Counted from the stretch's first letter, positions 28,392 to 37,968 are shown. The stretch is DNA of 64,000 nt from Bacteroidaceae bacterium (GCA_017429945.1 JAFRNY010000080.1:1-64000), one strand, 5' to 3'. A program made the numbers and translations. Notes: generated by a model not told the origin, from the letters alone.

Positions 28392-28457
28392 GTTCTGAAG
28401 TAAAACAACTTGTTTTACTTGAAAACGGCCAAGGGTTTTTGCCAGAACCCTTGGCCG
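28392..28457. repeat. Palindrome plus terminator-like hairpin, shared with 55086-55112
   Basis: 28398-28408 and 28410-28420 form a perfect 11-bp inverted repeat (AAGTAAAACAA arm) with one central base. 28426-28437 and 28446-28457 form a perfect 12-bp stem (CGGCCAAGGGTT) with 8-base loop. The 27 bases 28392-28418 are the exact reverse complement of 55086-55112. It may also end GH97 transcription. The rest of the gap to 28646 shows no gene. Confidence 0.85.
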
Positions 28458-28646
28458 TGTTCGTTTACCCACTATAGAGATAATATCCGCTTTTCACTAT
28501 CCATCTCTCATCTTATTTACTAAAGTCCTTATAACATCAATCGAAGATGAGCCCAAGCGTATAGAAAAATGACATGTGCGATATGCTCAGCCAATGGTTG
28601 CTGCCTATAATGGAACACAAGGGGTAAATCGTGCGGTGAAATGAGA

Positions 28647-28682
28647 ATGCCCGCCTATCCTCGGGTGAGGACGGGCGGGCAT
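28647..28682 (-). terminator. Hairpin ending the TonB receptor/BACON lipoprotein operon
   Basis: A 9-bp stem (28647-28655 with 28674-28682, ATGCCCGCC) with an inner TCCTC/GAGGA stem. It lies 30 bases after the minus-strand stop. The T tract on the minus side is weak. Confidence 0.6.
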
Positions 28683-28712
28683 GGTAGTTTGTCGGGGCTG
28701 TTGTAGCCTGAC

Positions 28713-30488
28713 TTATTGCTTCTTGCCGTTGAGCGAGTAGATGTATGTGGCTTTCTGGACGGTCTCGGGGATGATGTTGCCAGTCTTGTTGTCCTTATAC
28801 TTGGTCAGCTTGGCGCAGACGACTACCTGGTCGCCTTCCTGAATCTGCGTGTCGCCCTCGACCCACTTGCGGTTGCCGAGGTAGTAGGTGCGATAGACGT
28901 AGAACTGCGTGTTGGCGGGGTCGTCGTCATCGGCGATGTAGAACGAGGCGTTGCCGTACTCAGCGTTGAAAAGGTTCTTCTCTGGGTTGTCAATGCGGAC
29001 AATCTCGCCTGCGATGTAGTATTCGTCGTCGGTCGACTGACCCACCTCGAGGTTGTTCATGATGAAGTCGGTTGCCTCGTCGGCAGTGAACGGACGGAGG
29101 CGCGAGCCGGGGCCGCTTTTCTTAAGCGAAGCGAGGTAAGCTTGCTTTGAGGCAGTCTCGGGCGTGTTGCCATTGTAGTTAATCATCTTTCCTTTGACAA
29201 CGACCTCATCTCCGATTTCAATCTGCTGGTCACCATCCTTCCAAGGTTGGTTCTCGAAGTAGTAGCAGCTGTAGATTTGGAATTGCTCGCTTTCTGGATT
29301 GCCGTCTTCAGAGATGAAGAATGTAGCAGTGCCGTATTGTGCACTGAATGTGTACTTGATTGCGCAGATGATACCTGTTACACAGTAGTCCTCGTCAGTT
29401 GTTTTGCCAGCTTCGAGACTTGAAACGAAAGCCAAGGCTTCAGATACGGTGTAGGGGTCGTCAACACTTTGTCCGTGAGGCAGCGTGAAGGCATCCTGTG
29501 TGAGTGTCCAGGTGATGGTGCTGGTGGTGCTGGCGTTGCTTGAGCTGAAGTCGATGGCAGCCTTACGGCCGTTGCCGGCGTTGGGGGCTATGCGCAGGTG
29601 CACGATTGCGGTGTCGGCCGGGTTGGGCTCGAAGAGCGTGGCTTTGCCGGCCACGTAGTCCTCGCCGGTGATAGTGATCCAGTCGCAGTCGGCGGGCAGT
29701 GCGGCGTAAGCTCCGCTGCCTTTGTATGCGAGCTTGACGTCGATGTCGCCGCCTTCGATGCCTACGGTCTGCTCAGGCGTTACTACCTTGAGCAGCGACT
29801 TCTTGACGGAGATGACCGTTACGTCGACGAGTTCGACGGTGGTGCCGTAGGTGGACTTGGGACCTTCAACGGTGACGACGTCACCTACTTCGAATCCCCA
29901 ACCGTCAGCGCCGTCGATGGGGTTGTTGCCTTTCTTGCCCTCCTTGTCGTTGGTGCCGTAGATGCGGATAGTGCCCGTCTCGTCCTCGAGGTCCCAGTTG
30001 CCGTACTGAGTGTTGAGGATTGTGGCTACGGTACCGGTTACGCGGAAGGTCTTGCCGTCGGGTGCTGCGATGACGTCGGCGCAGGTGGCTTCGGAAGCAT
30101 CGAGTGAGCCTTGGCGTACGATGATGAACTGTTTGTCGGTGCCGGTGGCAATGCGGAGCTCGGCTTCGCGGCCGGCCTCGGTGGCGTCGGCGTGGAGGGT
30201 GACGGTGGTCTGACCGGCGTTGCCGCTGATCTTGTCGGCAGTGAGCCATGCGGGCAGCTCGGTGAAGATGGCTTTGCCGTCGGCGTCTTTGCCTGCGCTA
30301 ATGACTTTGTCGAAGGCCCAGTCGCCTTGCGCGGTGATGGTGATGGTGGCGTCGCCCCCCTCAACGGGGATGCTGACGAAGGTCTGGTCGATGGCAATGC
30401 TGGCGAGCGGGTCGACGGTGTTGTCGTCGGAGCAACCGACGGCCATCAGTGCAGCCAGGACGAGACCGAAGATATATTTTAGTTTCAT
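28713..30488 (-). CDS. BACON-domain lipoprotein with OB-fold-like repeats
   Basis: A 591-residue predicted surface lipoprotein (lipobox AVGC, Cys about 19). Residues about 30-125 and 230-335 look like BACON/Ig-like domains (VSIPVEGGDATITITAQGDW). Three segments resemble the OB-fold modules of DUF5689-type proteins (FRVTGTVATILNTQYGNWDL, CVTGIICAIKYTFSAQYGTA, YIAGEIVRIDNPEKNLFNAE). Such proteins bind glycans or other ligands at the surface; no catalytic motif is seen. It follows the TonB receptor gene by 71 bases in the same direction and is likely its partner. Confidence 0.8.
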   Translation of the reverse strand: MKLKYIFGLVLAALMAVGCSDDNTVDPLASIAIDQTFVSIPVEGGDATITITAQGDWAFDKVISAGKDADGKAIFTELPAWLTADKISGNAGQTTVTLHADATEAGREAELRIATGTDKQFIIVRQGSLDASEATCADVIAAPDGKTFRVTGTVATILNTQYGNWDLEDETGTIRIYGTNDKEGKKGNNPIDGADGWGFEVGDVVTVEGPKSTYGTTVELVDVTVISVKKSLLKVVTPEQTVGIEGGDIDVKLAYKGSGAYAALPADCDWITITGEDYVAGKATLFEPNPADTAIVHLRIAPNAGNGRKAAIDFSSSNASTTSTITWTLTQDAFTLPHGQSVDDPYTVSEALAFVSSLEAGKTTDEDYCVTGIICAIKYTFSAQYGTATFFISEDGNPESEQFQIYSCYYFENQPWKDGDQQIEIGDEVVVKGKMINYNGNTPETASKQAYLASLKKSGPGSRLRPFTADEATDFIMNNLEVGQSTDDEYYIAGEIVRIDNPEKNLFNAEYGNASFYIADDDDPANTQFYVYRTYYLGNRKWVEGDTQIQEGDQVVVCAKLTKYKDNKTGNIIPETVQKATYIYSLNGKKQ

Positions 30489-30559
30489 AATTGGATTGTC
30501 GTTTTGCGTTTAACGATTAGCGTTTAACGTATAGTGAATTATGAATTGCGAATTATGAA

Positions 30560-33500
30560 TTAGTTAAAGATGTAGCGAACGCCGATGCTTGCGTACCAGC
30601 ACTGTCCGATGTTACCCTTGTAGGGCACGAAGGTCTTGATGTCGGTGCCTACGGCCGAAGGCGTGGAGAATACGGGATAGCCCTGTGCGTCGGTCGATTC
30701 GTACTTGAGTATGCGTCCTTCGTTGAGCGCGGGATTCATGTATTTCGTGACGCCCCATGAGGAGTTGAAGAGGTTGAGGACGTTCTTCACGTCGAAACCG
30801 AGCTGCAGAGTGTTCTTGGTCTTGCCGGCGCGTACGACGAAGTCGTGCTTGTAGGCGATGTCGATGCGGTGTACCCAGGGATTATAGAGGCTGTAGGCCT
30901 CGGCATATTCGCCCTGATGGTTGCTGAGATAGCTGTCGGCGTGCACGTAGTTCATGAAACGCTCGCGGTCGCCGGCCGATGCGAAGCGGAACTGTCCGTT
31001 CTCGACCTCGGCATCGGTGGGGATGTAGAGTGCGTCGTAGGCATAGCCGTCGGCATTCATGTCGTTGGCCAGCATGTAGGAGTAGTTGTAGCCGCCGCGC
31101 CAAGTCTCGTAGAAGAGGCTGTAGTGGTTGTTGCTCTTGTCGTGTAAGGTGGCGTTTGCGATGAAGCGGTCGGGCGTGACGTTGTAGGCGTTGTGCAGCT
31201 TCAGGTTGTTGGGGCCGGAGACTGCGGGCACGTAAGTGAATGCGCTCTCGGCGTTGCTGCCGGGCATGCTTGTGAGCTCCTTGCGCACGGTGTGGGTGTA
31301 GGCTGCCATGAGGCTGACCCACTTGGCGGGCTGTGCCTCGAGGGTGATGTTGGCCATCCAATGGTAGCCCTTATGCGTGTTGGAGAGCACGAAGGCCTTT
31401 GTGCCGCTGCGGAACTCGGAGGGGAAGATGGGTCGGTTGTCGGCGCCGTTCCAGCGCGCGTAGCCTTCAACGGGCATCATGCTCCAGTCGGAGATGGTGG
31501 TGGCGTTGAGCGTCTTCTCGAACAGACCTTCTACGGTGACGGTGAAGGGGAACGAGACGGGCAGCTGATAGTCGAGCGCGAGTGATGTCTTCCACACCTG
31601 CGGCATCTTGAAGTGGTCGTCGACAGCCGAGATGGAGCTAGGCACGGTGCCGTCCTCGGGGCGCACGGTCTGCGGGAATCCCATCTGGAAGAGCTTCTGC
31701 TGGAGAGCTGCGATGTTGGCGTTGCCGTTGGCGTCGGTGACGAGGCCTCCGGCGAACTCGCTCATGATGGCGCCCATGTCGGAGTATTTGGCGCGGACGT
31801 CAGCCGGCAGGTTGGCATACTTGGTGCTCGGGCCGAGCTGTGCCTGATACTGCACGAGGCCGCCGTTGGTGGGCATGTTGGTGAAGAATACGAGGGGCAG
31901 GCGACCGCTGAAGAGGCCTGTGCCACCGCGCATCTTGAGGCTCTGGTTGCCGAAGACATCCCATGTGAAGCCTACGCGCGGCGAGAAGATGATGTTGGCC
32001 GACGGCCATTTGCCGGTGTCGATGTGCCGGAGGTCGCCGTCGGTGTCGTAGTAGTCGAGAGCCTTGATGGCGGCGTTGGTAAGGAGGTCGCCATTGTTGA
32101 AGAAGAGGCCGTCGATGCGCAGGCCGTAGGCGAGCTTGAAGCGGTCGGTGATGTTCCAGTCGTCCTGGGCATATACGCCGAGCTTGTTGTAGCGCACGCG
32201 TGCCGCAGGCTTCGTCTCGCCGTCGTAGCCGTAGGTGAGACACACGACCTCGGGCGTGGCTCCGTTGAAGAAGTCGTCCATCGAGCGGTAGCGGTAGTAG
32301 CCCGTGCCGTTTCGCATGTACTGGTTGTCGTCCATCTGGTATTCATAGCTTACGCCGGCCATGATCTTGTGGGCGCCGAGATAGTAGTTGATATCGTCCT
32401 TGATGTTCAGCGATGTGGAGTGCACGGCGTTGTTCCAGGTGAAGAGCTCATAGCCGAGGCTCATGTACTGGATGTTGTTGCCCGAGCCGTCCTGAATGTC
32501 GATGAAGGGGAACTCGCTGGAGTTTGATGAGCGGATGTCATCCTTCTTTGCGAAGGCAACGAGGAATTGGTTCGAGAGGTTGTCGGTCAGACGGCTGTTC
32601 AGGTCGAGCGATGCCGAGTGAACGAGGTTGTCCATTCCGTACATCGAGTTGGCGAAGGCCATTGAGTACTGCGACATGCGGGAATATGGCGAGCGTGTGC
32701 CGCCGTCCATCGAAGAGGCGTTGGGACTTACCCAGTAGTTGTTCTTCGTGTAGTTGTAGCGTGCTGCCAGGTGGTGGCGGTCGGTGATGTTGTAGTCGAT
32801 GCGCGCCAGCAGCTTATAGTTGCTCTGGTCGGCAGGGAAGCTGCTGTAGGAGCCGGTGTTGTAGCCGTACTTCTGGCTGACGAAGTCTGAGACGCGCTGC
32901 ATGTCGGCCTCTGTGGTACGCGAGACGAAGTTGTCGGCATCGGCCACGCCGTCGACCGATGCGCGCCAGCGGTTGGCCACGGTGGGCGTCTTCACCATCT
33001 CACCGTTGACGAAGAAGAAGAGCTTGTCCTTGATGATGGGGCCGCCGAGGGTGAAGCCGTAGGTGGTGGTGCGGTCCTTGTCGCGTGCGGTGGCTATCTG
33101 TTCGTGGTCCACGGCGCTGCCTCGCATGTTCTCGTTGCGGTGGTAGACGTAGGCCGAACCCTTGAACGTGTTTGTACCGCTCTTGGTTACGGCATTCACG
33201 CCGCCGCCGATGAAGTTGGTCTGGCGCACGTCGTAAGGCGAGATCACCACTTGCAGCTCCTCGATAGCGTCGATGCTGATGGGGTTGCCGCCGCCGGGCA
33301 GGTTGTCGGAGAGGCCGAAATCGTTGTTGAAGTTGGCGCCGTCGACAGTGAAGTTGCCCATACGGCCATCGCTGCCGGCGAAGCTCATACCGCTGCCGCC
33401 GTAGGGCGAGAGGCGTGTGATGTCGGTAATCGAGCGGCTGATGGTGGGCAGGTTCATCAACTGTTCGTTGGAGATGTTCGTCGAGGCGCCTGTGCGCTCA

Positions 33501-33892
33501 GCCGAGAATTTTGTGGCTTTCTCGGTGATGACCACCTCGCTCATCTCGCTGGCGTTCTCCTCGAGCCAAACGGCCAGGTTGTAGGTCTCGCCCAGCACCA
33601 GTTGTATGTTGCTGAGCTTTTTGGGTTGGAAACCGATGTACGACACCGTGACGGCGTACGGGCCGCCGGTGCGCATACCTTGGATGTTGAAGCGGCCGTC
33701 GGCATTCGTGACGGCTTGGTAGCGAGTGCCCGTCGGTTCGTGCGTAGCAACGACGTTGGCACCGATGACGCTTTCGCCTTTGGCATTGTCGAGCGTCACG
33801 CGGCCGCTCATGCCCGACGTCGTCACCTGAGCCACAGCGCCGGCGCACGCCAGCAGCAGGGCTGCCATCAGAAAGAGTAGTCTTTTCTGCAT
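30560..33892 (-). CDS. Oar-type TonB-dependent outer-membrane receptor
   Basis: A 1110-residue outer-membrane protein with signal peptide (about 1-21) and a carboxypeptidase regulatory-like domain (GRVTLDNAKGESVIGANVVA) at about 30-115. A plug follows (EVVITEKATKFSAERTG, VISPYDVRQTNFIGGGVNAV, GGPIIKDKLFFFVNGE) and a beta-barrel ending in YASIGVRYIFN with a terminal aromatic residue. The order and the plug text match Oar-like receptors rather than SusC. It probably imports an oligopeptide, glycan or other large ligand; the ligand is unknown. Confidence 0.9.
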   Translation of the reverse strand: MQKRLLFLMAALLLACAGAVAQVTTSGMSGRVTLDNAKGESVIGANVVATHEPTGTRYQAVTNADGRFNIQGMRTGGPYAVTVSYIGFQPKKLSNIQLVLGETYNLAVWLEENASEMSEVVITEKATKFSAERTGASTNISNEQLMNLPTISRSITDITRLSPYGGSGMSFAGSDGRMGNFTVDGANFNNDFGLSDNLPGGGNPISIDAIEELQVVISPYDVRQTNFIGGGVNAVTKSGTNTFKGSAYVYHRNENMRGSAVDHEQIATARDKDRTTTYGFTLGGPIIKDKLFFFVNGEMVKTPTVANRWRASVDGVADADNFVSRTTEADMQRVSDFVSQKYGYNTGSYSSFPADQSNYKLLARIDYNITDRHHLAARYNYTKNNYWVSPNASSMDGGTRSPYSRMSQYSMAFANSMYGMDNLVHSASLDLNSRLTDNLSNQFLVAFAKKDDIRSSNSSEFPFIDIQDGSGNNIQYMSLGYELFTWNNAVHSTSLNIKDDINYYLGAHKIMAGVSYEYQMDDNQYMRNGTGYYRYRSMDDFFNGATPEVVCLTYGYDGETKPAARVRYNKLGVYAQDDWNITDRFKLAYGLRIDGLFFNNGDLLTNAAIKALDYYDTDGDLRHIDTGKWPSANIIFSPRVGFTWDVFGNQSLKMRGGTGLFSGRLPLVFFTNMPTNGGLVQYQAQLGPSTKYANLPADVRAKYSDMGAIMSEFAGGLVTDANGNANIAALQQKLFQMGFPQTVRPEDGTVPSSISAVDDHFKMPQVWKTSLALDYQLPVSFPFTVTVEGLFEKTLNATTISDWSMMPVEGYARWNGADNRPIFPSEFRSGTKAFVLSNTHKGYHWMANITLEAQPAKWVSLMAAYTHTVRKELTSMPGSNAESAFTYVPAVSGPNNLKLHNAYNVTPDRFIANATLHDKSNNHYSLFYETWRGGYNYSYMLANDMNADGYAYDALYIPTDAEVENGQFRFASAGDRERFMNYVHADSYLSNHQGEYAEAYSLYNPWVHRIDIAYKHDFVVRAGKTKNTLQLGFDVKNVLNLFNSSWGVTKYMNPALNEGRILKYESTDAQGYPVFSTPSAVGTDIKTFVPYKGNIGQCWYASIGVRYIFN

Positions 33893-33947
33893 AGTAGTGA
33901 GTGGATAAAATTAAGGGGTTAAATGAATAGATGTATGATTTCGCGTG

Positions 33948-33955
33948 CAAATTTA
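33948..33955 (-). promoter_or_regulatory. -7 box for the Oar-type receptor operon
   Basis: Reads TAAATTTG on the minus strand, 56 bases upstream of the receptor ATG. The -33 element is not clear. Confidence 0.55.
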
Positions 33956-34039
33956 CTACATAAAGTGAAAAGAAAAAAGCGAAAAGTGAAAAATAAATAA
34001 TTCTCATGTTAAAATCTTTCGCCTCTCTCATTATTGTTG

Positions 34040-34047
34040 TAACTTTG
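34040..34047 (+). promoter_or_regulatory. -7 box for the second DUF4837 gene
   Basis: TAACTTTG matches TAnnTTTG and lies 24 bases before the ATG at 34071. Confidence 0.65.
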
Positions 34048-34070
34048 CCGTACAAAAGGATTACGTGACA

Positions 34071-35075
34071 ATGCACAGACGAATCATTAAGAAACTGTTA
34101 TTTTTCATTTTCCACCTTTCGCTTTTCATCGTTGTGGCCTGCACCGGCGGCGAGAAGTCGGCCAACAAACCAGCCTCGCGCGGACTGCCTTTTGAGATGG
34201 TGGTCATAGCCCCGGAGCAAGCCTACGAGGGCGAACTCTCCGACACGATCGACGCCGTGCTACGCGCCTCGACGCCTGTGCTGCCGCAGCACGAGCCAAT
34301 GTTCCGCCTCAACATTGTCTGGGCCGATGCCAACCTGACGCCCTTCCGCACATTCCGCCTCCGTTTCATTGCCAAGATCAACCCTCGGGCCGCAAAGGCC
34401 TCGATCGGCGTGGCGCGCGATGCCGTGGCGCGGCCGCAACTCGAGGTGAAGGCCGAGGCTCCGTCGGCCCACGAGCTGGCGCTGCTCATAGGCCGCGAAC
34501 GCGTGCGCATTCAGGATCTCTTCACCGATTTCGAGCTCGACAATATGGCGGCCGGCCTGCGCCGCAGGCACAATGTGGCCACGCGTAAAGCCTTCCGCAA
34601 ACTCACGGGCCACACCATCTGCGTGCCGCCGGCGCTGAAGTCGTCGAAGCAGGCCCCCGGTTTCCTATGGACTGGCACCAACCTCAACGACCGCGACCAG
34701 AACTTCGTCTGCTACTCCTACCCTTGGGACGGACGGCCGCTTACGCCCGAGCAGTACGTAGGCAAGCGCGACAGCGCCCTGCGGGCCAACATCCCCGGTT
34801 CGCGCCCCGACCAGTGGATGACCACGGCGAGGGTGGAGGAGGAGACTCCTCTCATCGTCTCACGCGCGCGTACTATTAATAAAATGTACGTCCATGAGGT
34901 GCACGGCCTGTGGGAGATGCGCAACGGCGCCCTCGGCGGAGCCTTCGTGGCCCTCGAGCGCATCGACAGCGCCAAGCGCCGCGTCGTCGTCACCGAAGGT
35001 TTCATCTATTCCCCACACTCGCCCAAGCGCACAATCCTGCGTGAGATGGAGGCCGCCTTGCGAACATTCGAGTGA
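34071..35075 (+). CDS. DUF4837 family lipoprotein (copy 2)
   Basis: A 334-residue predicted lipoprotein: MHRRIIKKLLFFIFHLSLFI signal and lipobox VVAC (Cys about 24). It is a paralogue of the protein at 12995-14074: GLPFEMVVIAPEQ parallels RPYEVMVVMSDRD, and both share KRDSxxAANIPG and a GALGGAFVALERIDS/GMGGPFVSHSRVDT segment. Function unknown. The ATG at 34071 is chosen over an in-frame GTG 6 bases earlier. The AraC gene begins 45 bases downstream and may be co-transcribed. Confidence 0.85.
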   Translation: MHRRIIKKLLFFIFHLSLFIVVACTGGEKSANKPASRGLPFEMVVIAPEQAYEGELSDTIDAVLRASTPVLPQHEPMFRLNIVWADANLTPFRTFRLRFIAKINPRAAKASIGVARDAVARPQLEVKAEAPSAHELALLIGRERVRIQDLFTDFELDNMAAGLRRRHNVATRKAFRKLTGHTICVPPALKSSKQAPGFLWTGTNLNDRDQNFVCYSYPWDGRPLTPEQYVGKRDSALRANIPGSRPDQWMTTARVEEETPLIVSRARTINKMYVHEVHGLWEMRNGALGGAFVALERIDSAKRRVVVTEGFIYSPHSPKRTILREMEAALRTFE

Positions 35076-35120
35076 CGTCAGCCTAAGCGCCGCACAACAG
35101 AATCCTCTCAGCCTGCGTCT

Positions 35121-36026
35121 ATGAAAATAGATTTGTACATCAACAAAGCCAACGACTACGCGCGTGATATCGGTGCGCCGGTCTATCATCCGCACGTCTC
35201 AGTGATACATTACGACGAGGTGGGAGAGATTCGCCACACGCTGAACCGGATCAACTGCTATGGCATTTTCTTGCAGAGAGAGTTTCCTGAAGGCCTGACC
35301 TACGGCGTCGGCACCTATCACGAGGGCGACGGGTCGCTGATGGCTTACTCGCCGGGGCAGATAGGCGGCAAGAGCGACGACGGCACGTGCAGGCAGTACC
35401 ACGGCTGGGTGCTGCTGTTCGACAATGAGTTCGTTCAAGGGTCGGCCATAGAGCCCAAGCTCGCCGGCTATCATTTCTTCTCATATCATTCCAACGAAGC
35501 GCTGATTCTCACTCCCGAGGAGAAGGGCACGCTGGCCCTGCTGATGGCCAAGCTGCGGCACGAACTGGAGCTGCCGCCCCAATCTTTTGCGCACGACGAC
35601 ATCGTCCGGGGCTACATCCTGCTCATCCTCGACTATTGCAATCGCTTCTACCTCCGCCAGTTCAGGGAGATGGTAGCTGAGGGCAGCGACATTCTCAGCC
35701 GCTTTCAGCAGGTGCTCAGCGACTATTATGCCAGCGGCCGCCATCGTGCGGAGGGGCCTCCAAGCGTGAAATACTGCGCCGGCGAGCTGTGCCTCTCGCC
35801 GGGATATTTTGGCGACATCATCCGCAATGCCCTGGGCGAGAGCCCGAAAGACTATATCCGAGGCTTCGTCGTCAGGCGGGCCAAGAGCATGATTCTTAGC
35901 GGCAAGCCGATAGCTCAGATTGCCGATGAACTGGGCTTTGAATATCCCCAGCATTTTACACGTATGTTCAAGAAAACCACCTGCCTGACCCCACGTCAAT
36001 TCTCCGACGAACAGCGTAAGAAGTGA
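35121..36026 (+). CDS. AraC family transcriptional regulator
   Basis: A 301-residue regulator. The N-terminal 190 residues are a cupin-like sensing domain (YHEGDGSLMAYSPGQIGG); the C-terminal 100 residues carry two helix-turn-helices (KYCAGELCLSPGYFGDIIRN; KPIAQIADELGFEYPQHFTR) with the family ending F..TTCLTPRQFSDE. The next two genes (RibD-C reductase and hydrolase) run in the same direction and are plausible targets; a separate promoter precedes them. Confidence 0.9.
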   Translation: MKIDLYINKANDYARDIGAPVYHPHVSVIHYDEVGEIRHTLNRINCYGIFLQREFPEGLTYGVGTYHEGDGSLMAYSPGQIGGKSDDGTCRQYHGWVLLFDNEFVQGSAIEPKLAGYHFFSYHSNEALILTPEEKGTLALLMAKLRHELELPPQSFAHDDIVRGYILLILDYCNRFYLRQFREMVAEGSDILSRFQQVLSDYYASGRHRAEGPPSVKYCAGELCLSPGYFGDIIRNALGESPKDYIRGFVVRRAKSMILSGKPIAQIADELGFEYPQHFTRMFKKTTCLTPRQFSDEQRKK

Positions 36027-36098
36027 CTTATTGGCGGCTAACCTCATTTTGGGTAGTTTTATCTGCAATCCGTCTATACGGGCATCGGATTTATTGCC

Positions 36099-36106
36099 GT
36101 ACCTTT
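36099..36106 (+). promoter_or_regulatory. -7 box for the RibD-C reductase gene
   Basis: TACCTTTG, 27 bases before the ATG at 36133. It lies inside the longer open frame that starts at 36031 and so argues for the later start. Confidence 0.65.
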
Positions 36107-36132
36107 GCCGAAGATTTAAAACAACAAGACAG

Positions 36133-36810
36133 ATGAGACCATACATTATTTGCCACATGATGGCTTCGCTCGACGGGAGAATCGACTGCGAAATGACGGA
36201 GCAGATAGACGACACCAACCACTACTACGGGGCTTTAGCCCAGCTTGCCTGCCCTTCGACCTTGGAGGGAAAGACAACTCTGGCCATGCATTACGCCCAG
36301 GACGGAGAGTTCCGCCCGCAAAAGCCTCAAGAGGATGCCGGTCCACAGCTCTACAAGGCCGTGGATGCTGAGGGCTATGCCGTCGGCGTAGATACGCGCG
36401 GCACGTTGTTGTGGGACGACAACACCACCGAACTGTTCGGCCGCCCGCTGCTGATGATTCTCTCAGAGAAGTGCAGCCAGGAATATCTCGACTATCTTAA
36501 GAACAAGCACATCTCCTTTATCACCATCGGCAGCGACGGCATCGATCTCGGTTCGGCCATGCAGACGTTGCGCACGGTCTTCGGCGTCGAGCGCCTGGCC
36601 GTGGTGGGTGGCGGCAACATCAACGGCTCGATGCTCGACCAGGGGCTGATTGACGAGGTGAGCATGATGTACGGCTATGGCATCGACGGGCGCAAGGGCA
36701 TGGTGGCAGCCTTCGACGGCAGACCCGCGGATCGCAGACCCGTGAGGCTCACGTTCAAGAGCGTCGAGGAACGGGATGGCATCGTGTGGCTGAGATATCA
36801 GGTGAAATAA
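36133..36810 (+). CDS. RibD C-terminal domain reductase (dihydrofolate reductase fold)
   Basis: A 225-residue protein of the RibD_C/DHFR-like family. MRPYIICHMMASLDGRID is the typical start and VERLAVVGGGNINGSMLDQG the NADPH-binding segment. RibD proper reduces a pyrimidine in riboflavin synthesis, but stand-alone members like this, without a deaminase domain, reduce other or unknown substrates. The hydrolase gene follows after 9 bases, so the pair forms an operon downstream of the AraC regulator. Confidence 0.85.
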   Translation: MRPYIICHMMASLDGRIDCEMTEQIDDTNHYYGALAQLACPSTLEGKTTLAMHYAQDGEFRPQKPQEDAGPQLYKAVDAEGYAVGVDTRGTLLWDDNTTELFGRPLLMILSEKCSQEYLDYLKNKHISFITIGSDGIDLGSAMQTLRTVFGVERLAVVGGGNINGSMLDQGLIDEVSMMYGYGIDGRKGMVAAFDGRPADRRPVRLTFKSVEERDGIVWLRYQVK

Positions 36811-36819
36811 TCATTGACT

Positions 36820-37947
36820 ATGAAGAACTTAATATTATCTGCCGTCATCCTAAGCGGAATGCTGGCGGCTTGTAGCGAAAACAATCAAACTAAATCTGAA
36901 GAGAATATGCAAAACTTAGAACTGACACAAGAATGGGACAAGGTGTTCCCACTGAGCGACAAAGTGACCCATCGGAAGGTGACGTTTCAGACGCAGTATG
37001 GGCTGACATTGGCAGCTGACCTCTATACACCTAAAGCCGCTGCCGAAGGCAAATCGGCAGCCATCGCCGTCTGCGGACCCTTCGGCGCCACCAAGGAGCA
37101 GTCGAGCGGCCTCTATGCCATGCGGATGGCCGAGCGTGGCTTTGTGGCTCTGGCCTTCGACCCCTCGTTCACTGGCGAGAGCAGCGGCGAGCCTCGTCGC
37201 ACGGCATCGCCCGACATCAACACCGAGGACTTCATGGCCGCCGTCGACTTCCTATCGCGCCAGGAGAATATCGACCCTGAGCGCATAGGCATAATAGGCA
37301 TCTGCGGATGGGGAGGCATCGCCCTCAATGCAGCCGCTGCCGACACGCGCATCAAAGCCACCGTGGCTTCGACGATGTACGATATGACTCGTGTGAGTGG
37401 CAACGGCTACTTCGATAGCGACGACAGTGAGGAGGCCCGCCACCAGGCACGTGAGGCTATGGCCCGTCAGCGCATGAGCGACCCGCAGGCTATGGCCGGC
37501 GGCGTGGTGAATCCCCTGCCTGCCGACGCTCCCCAGTTCGTGAAGGACTACTACGACTACTATATCACGCCTCGCGGCTATCACAAGCGCAGCGGCAACA
37601 GCAACGACGGCTGGCGCACAATAGGCACACAGGCCTACGCCAACGCCCGCTTCCTCTACTACGCCAACGAGATCCGCTCCGCCGTGCTCGTCATGCATGG
37701 CGAGAAGGCTCACTCGCGCTACTTCGGCGAGGCGGCCTACCACTATATGGTGGATGGCAAGGCCGAAGGCTATAACGTCGTGGGAAACCCCAATCCCTGC
37801 CCCGAGAACAAGCAGCTGCTAATCATCCCCGACGCCACGCACTGCGACCTCTACGACGGTGGCTACACCGAGCTCGAGGGCAAGGGCGAGCCTAAAAATC
37901 TGATTCCCTGGGATAAGCTGGCAGACTTCTTCGCAAAGAACCTCTGA
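36820..37947 (+). CDS. Alpha/beta hydrolase lipoprotein with Cys nucleophile elbow
   Basis: A 375-residue predicted lipoprotein (lipobox LAAC, Cys about 18). The fold is alpha/beta hydrolase: VCGPFGATKEQSSGLYA oxyanion region, then nucleophile elbow GICGWGG. The residue at the GxSxG serine position is Cys, as in dienelactone hydrolases. VLVMHGEKAHSRYF and PDATHCDLYDG supply the probable acid and His of the triad. The substrate is unknown. ATG at 36820 is preferred to an upstream TTG. Confidence 0.85.
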   Translation: MKNLILSAVILSGMLAACSENNQTKSEENMQNLELTQEWDKVFPLSDKVTHRKVTFQTQYGLTLAADLYTPKAAAEGKSAAIAVCGPFGATKEQSSGLYAMRMAERGFVALAFDPSFTGESSGEPRRTASPDINTEDFMAAVDFLSRQENIDPERIGIIGICGWGGIALNAAAADTRIKATVASTMYDMTRVSGNGYFDSDDSEEARHQAREAMARQRMSDPQAMAGGVVNPLPADAPQFVKDYYDYYITPRGYHKRSGNSNDGWRTIGTQAYANARFLYYANEIRSAVLVMHGEKAHSRYFGEAAYHYMVDGKAEGYNVVGNPNPCPENKQLLIIPDATHCDLYDGGYTELEGKGEPKNLIPWDKLADFFAKNL

Positions 37948-37968
37948 TGCCAATAGGCACATATGTCT

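Noticed and set aside
26260-33892. Classical polysaccharide utilisation locus
   Set aside because: GH97 and a TonB receptor are near each other but on opposite strands; the receptor is Oar-type and no SusD-like gene is present.
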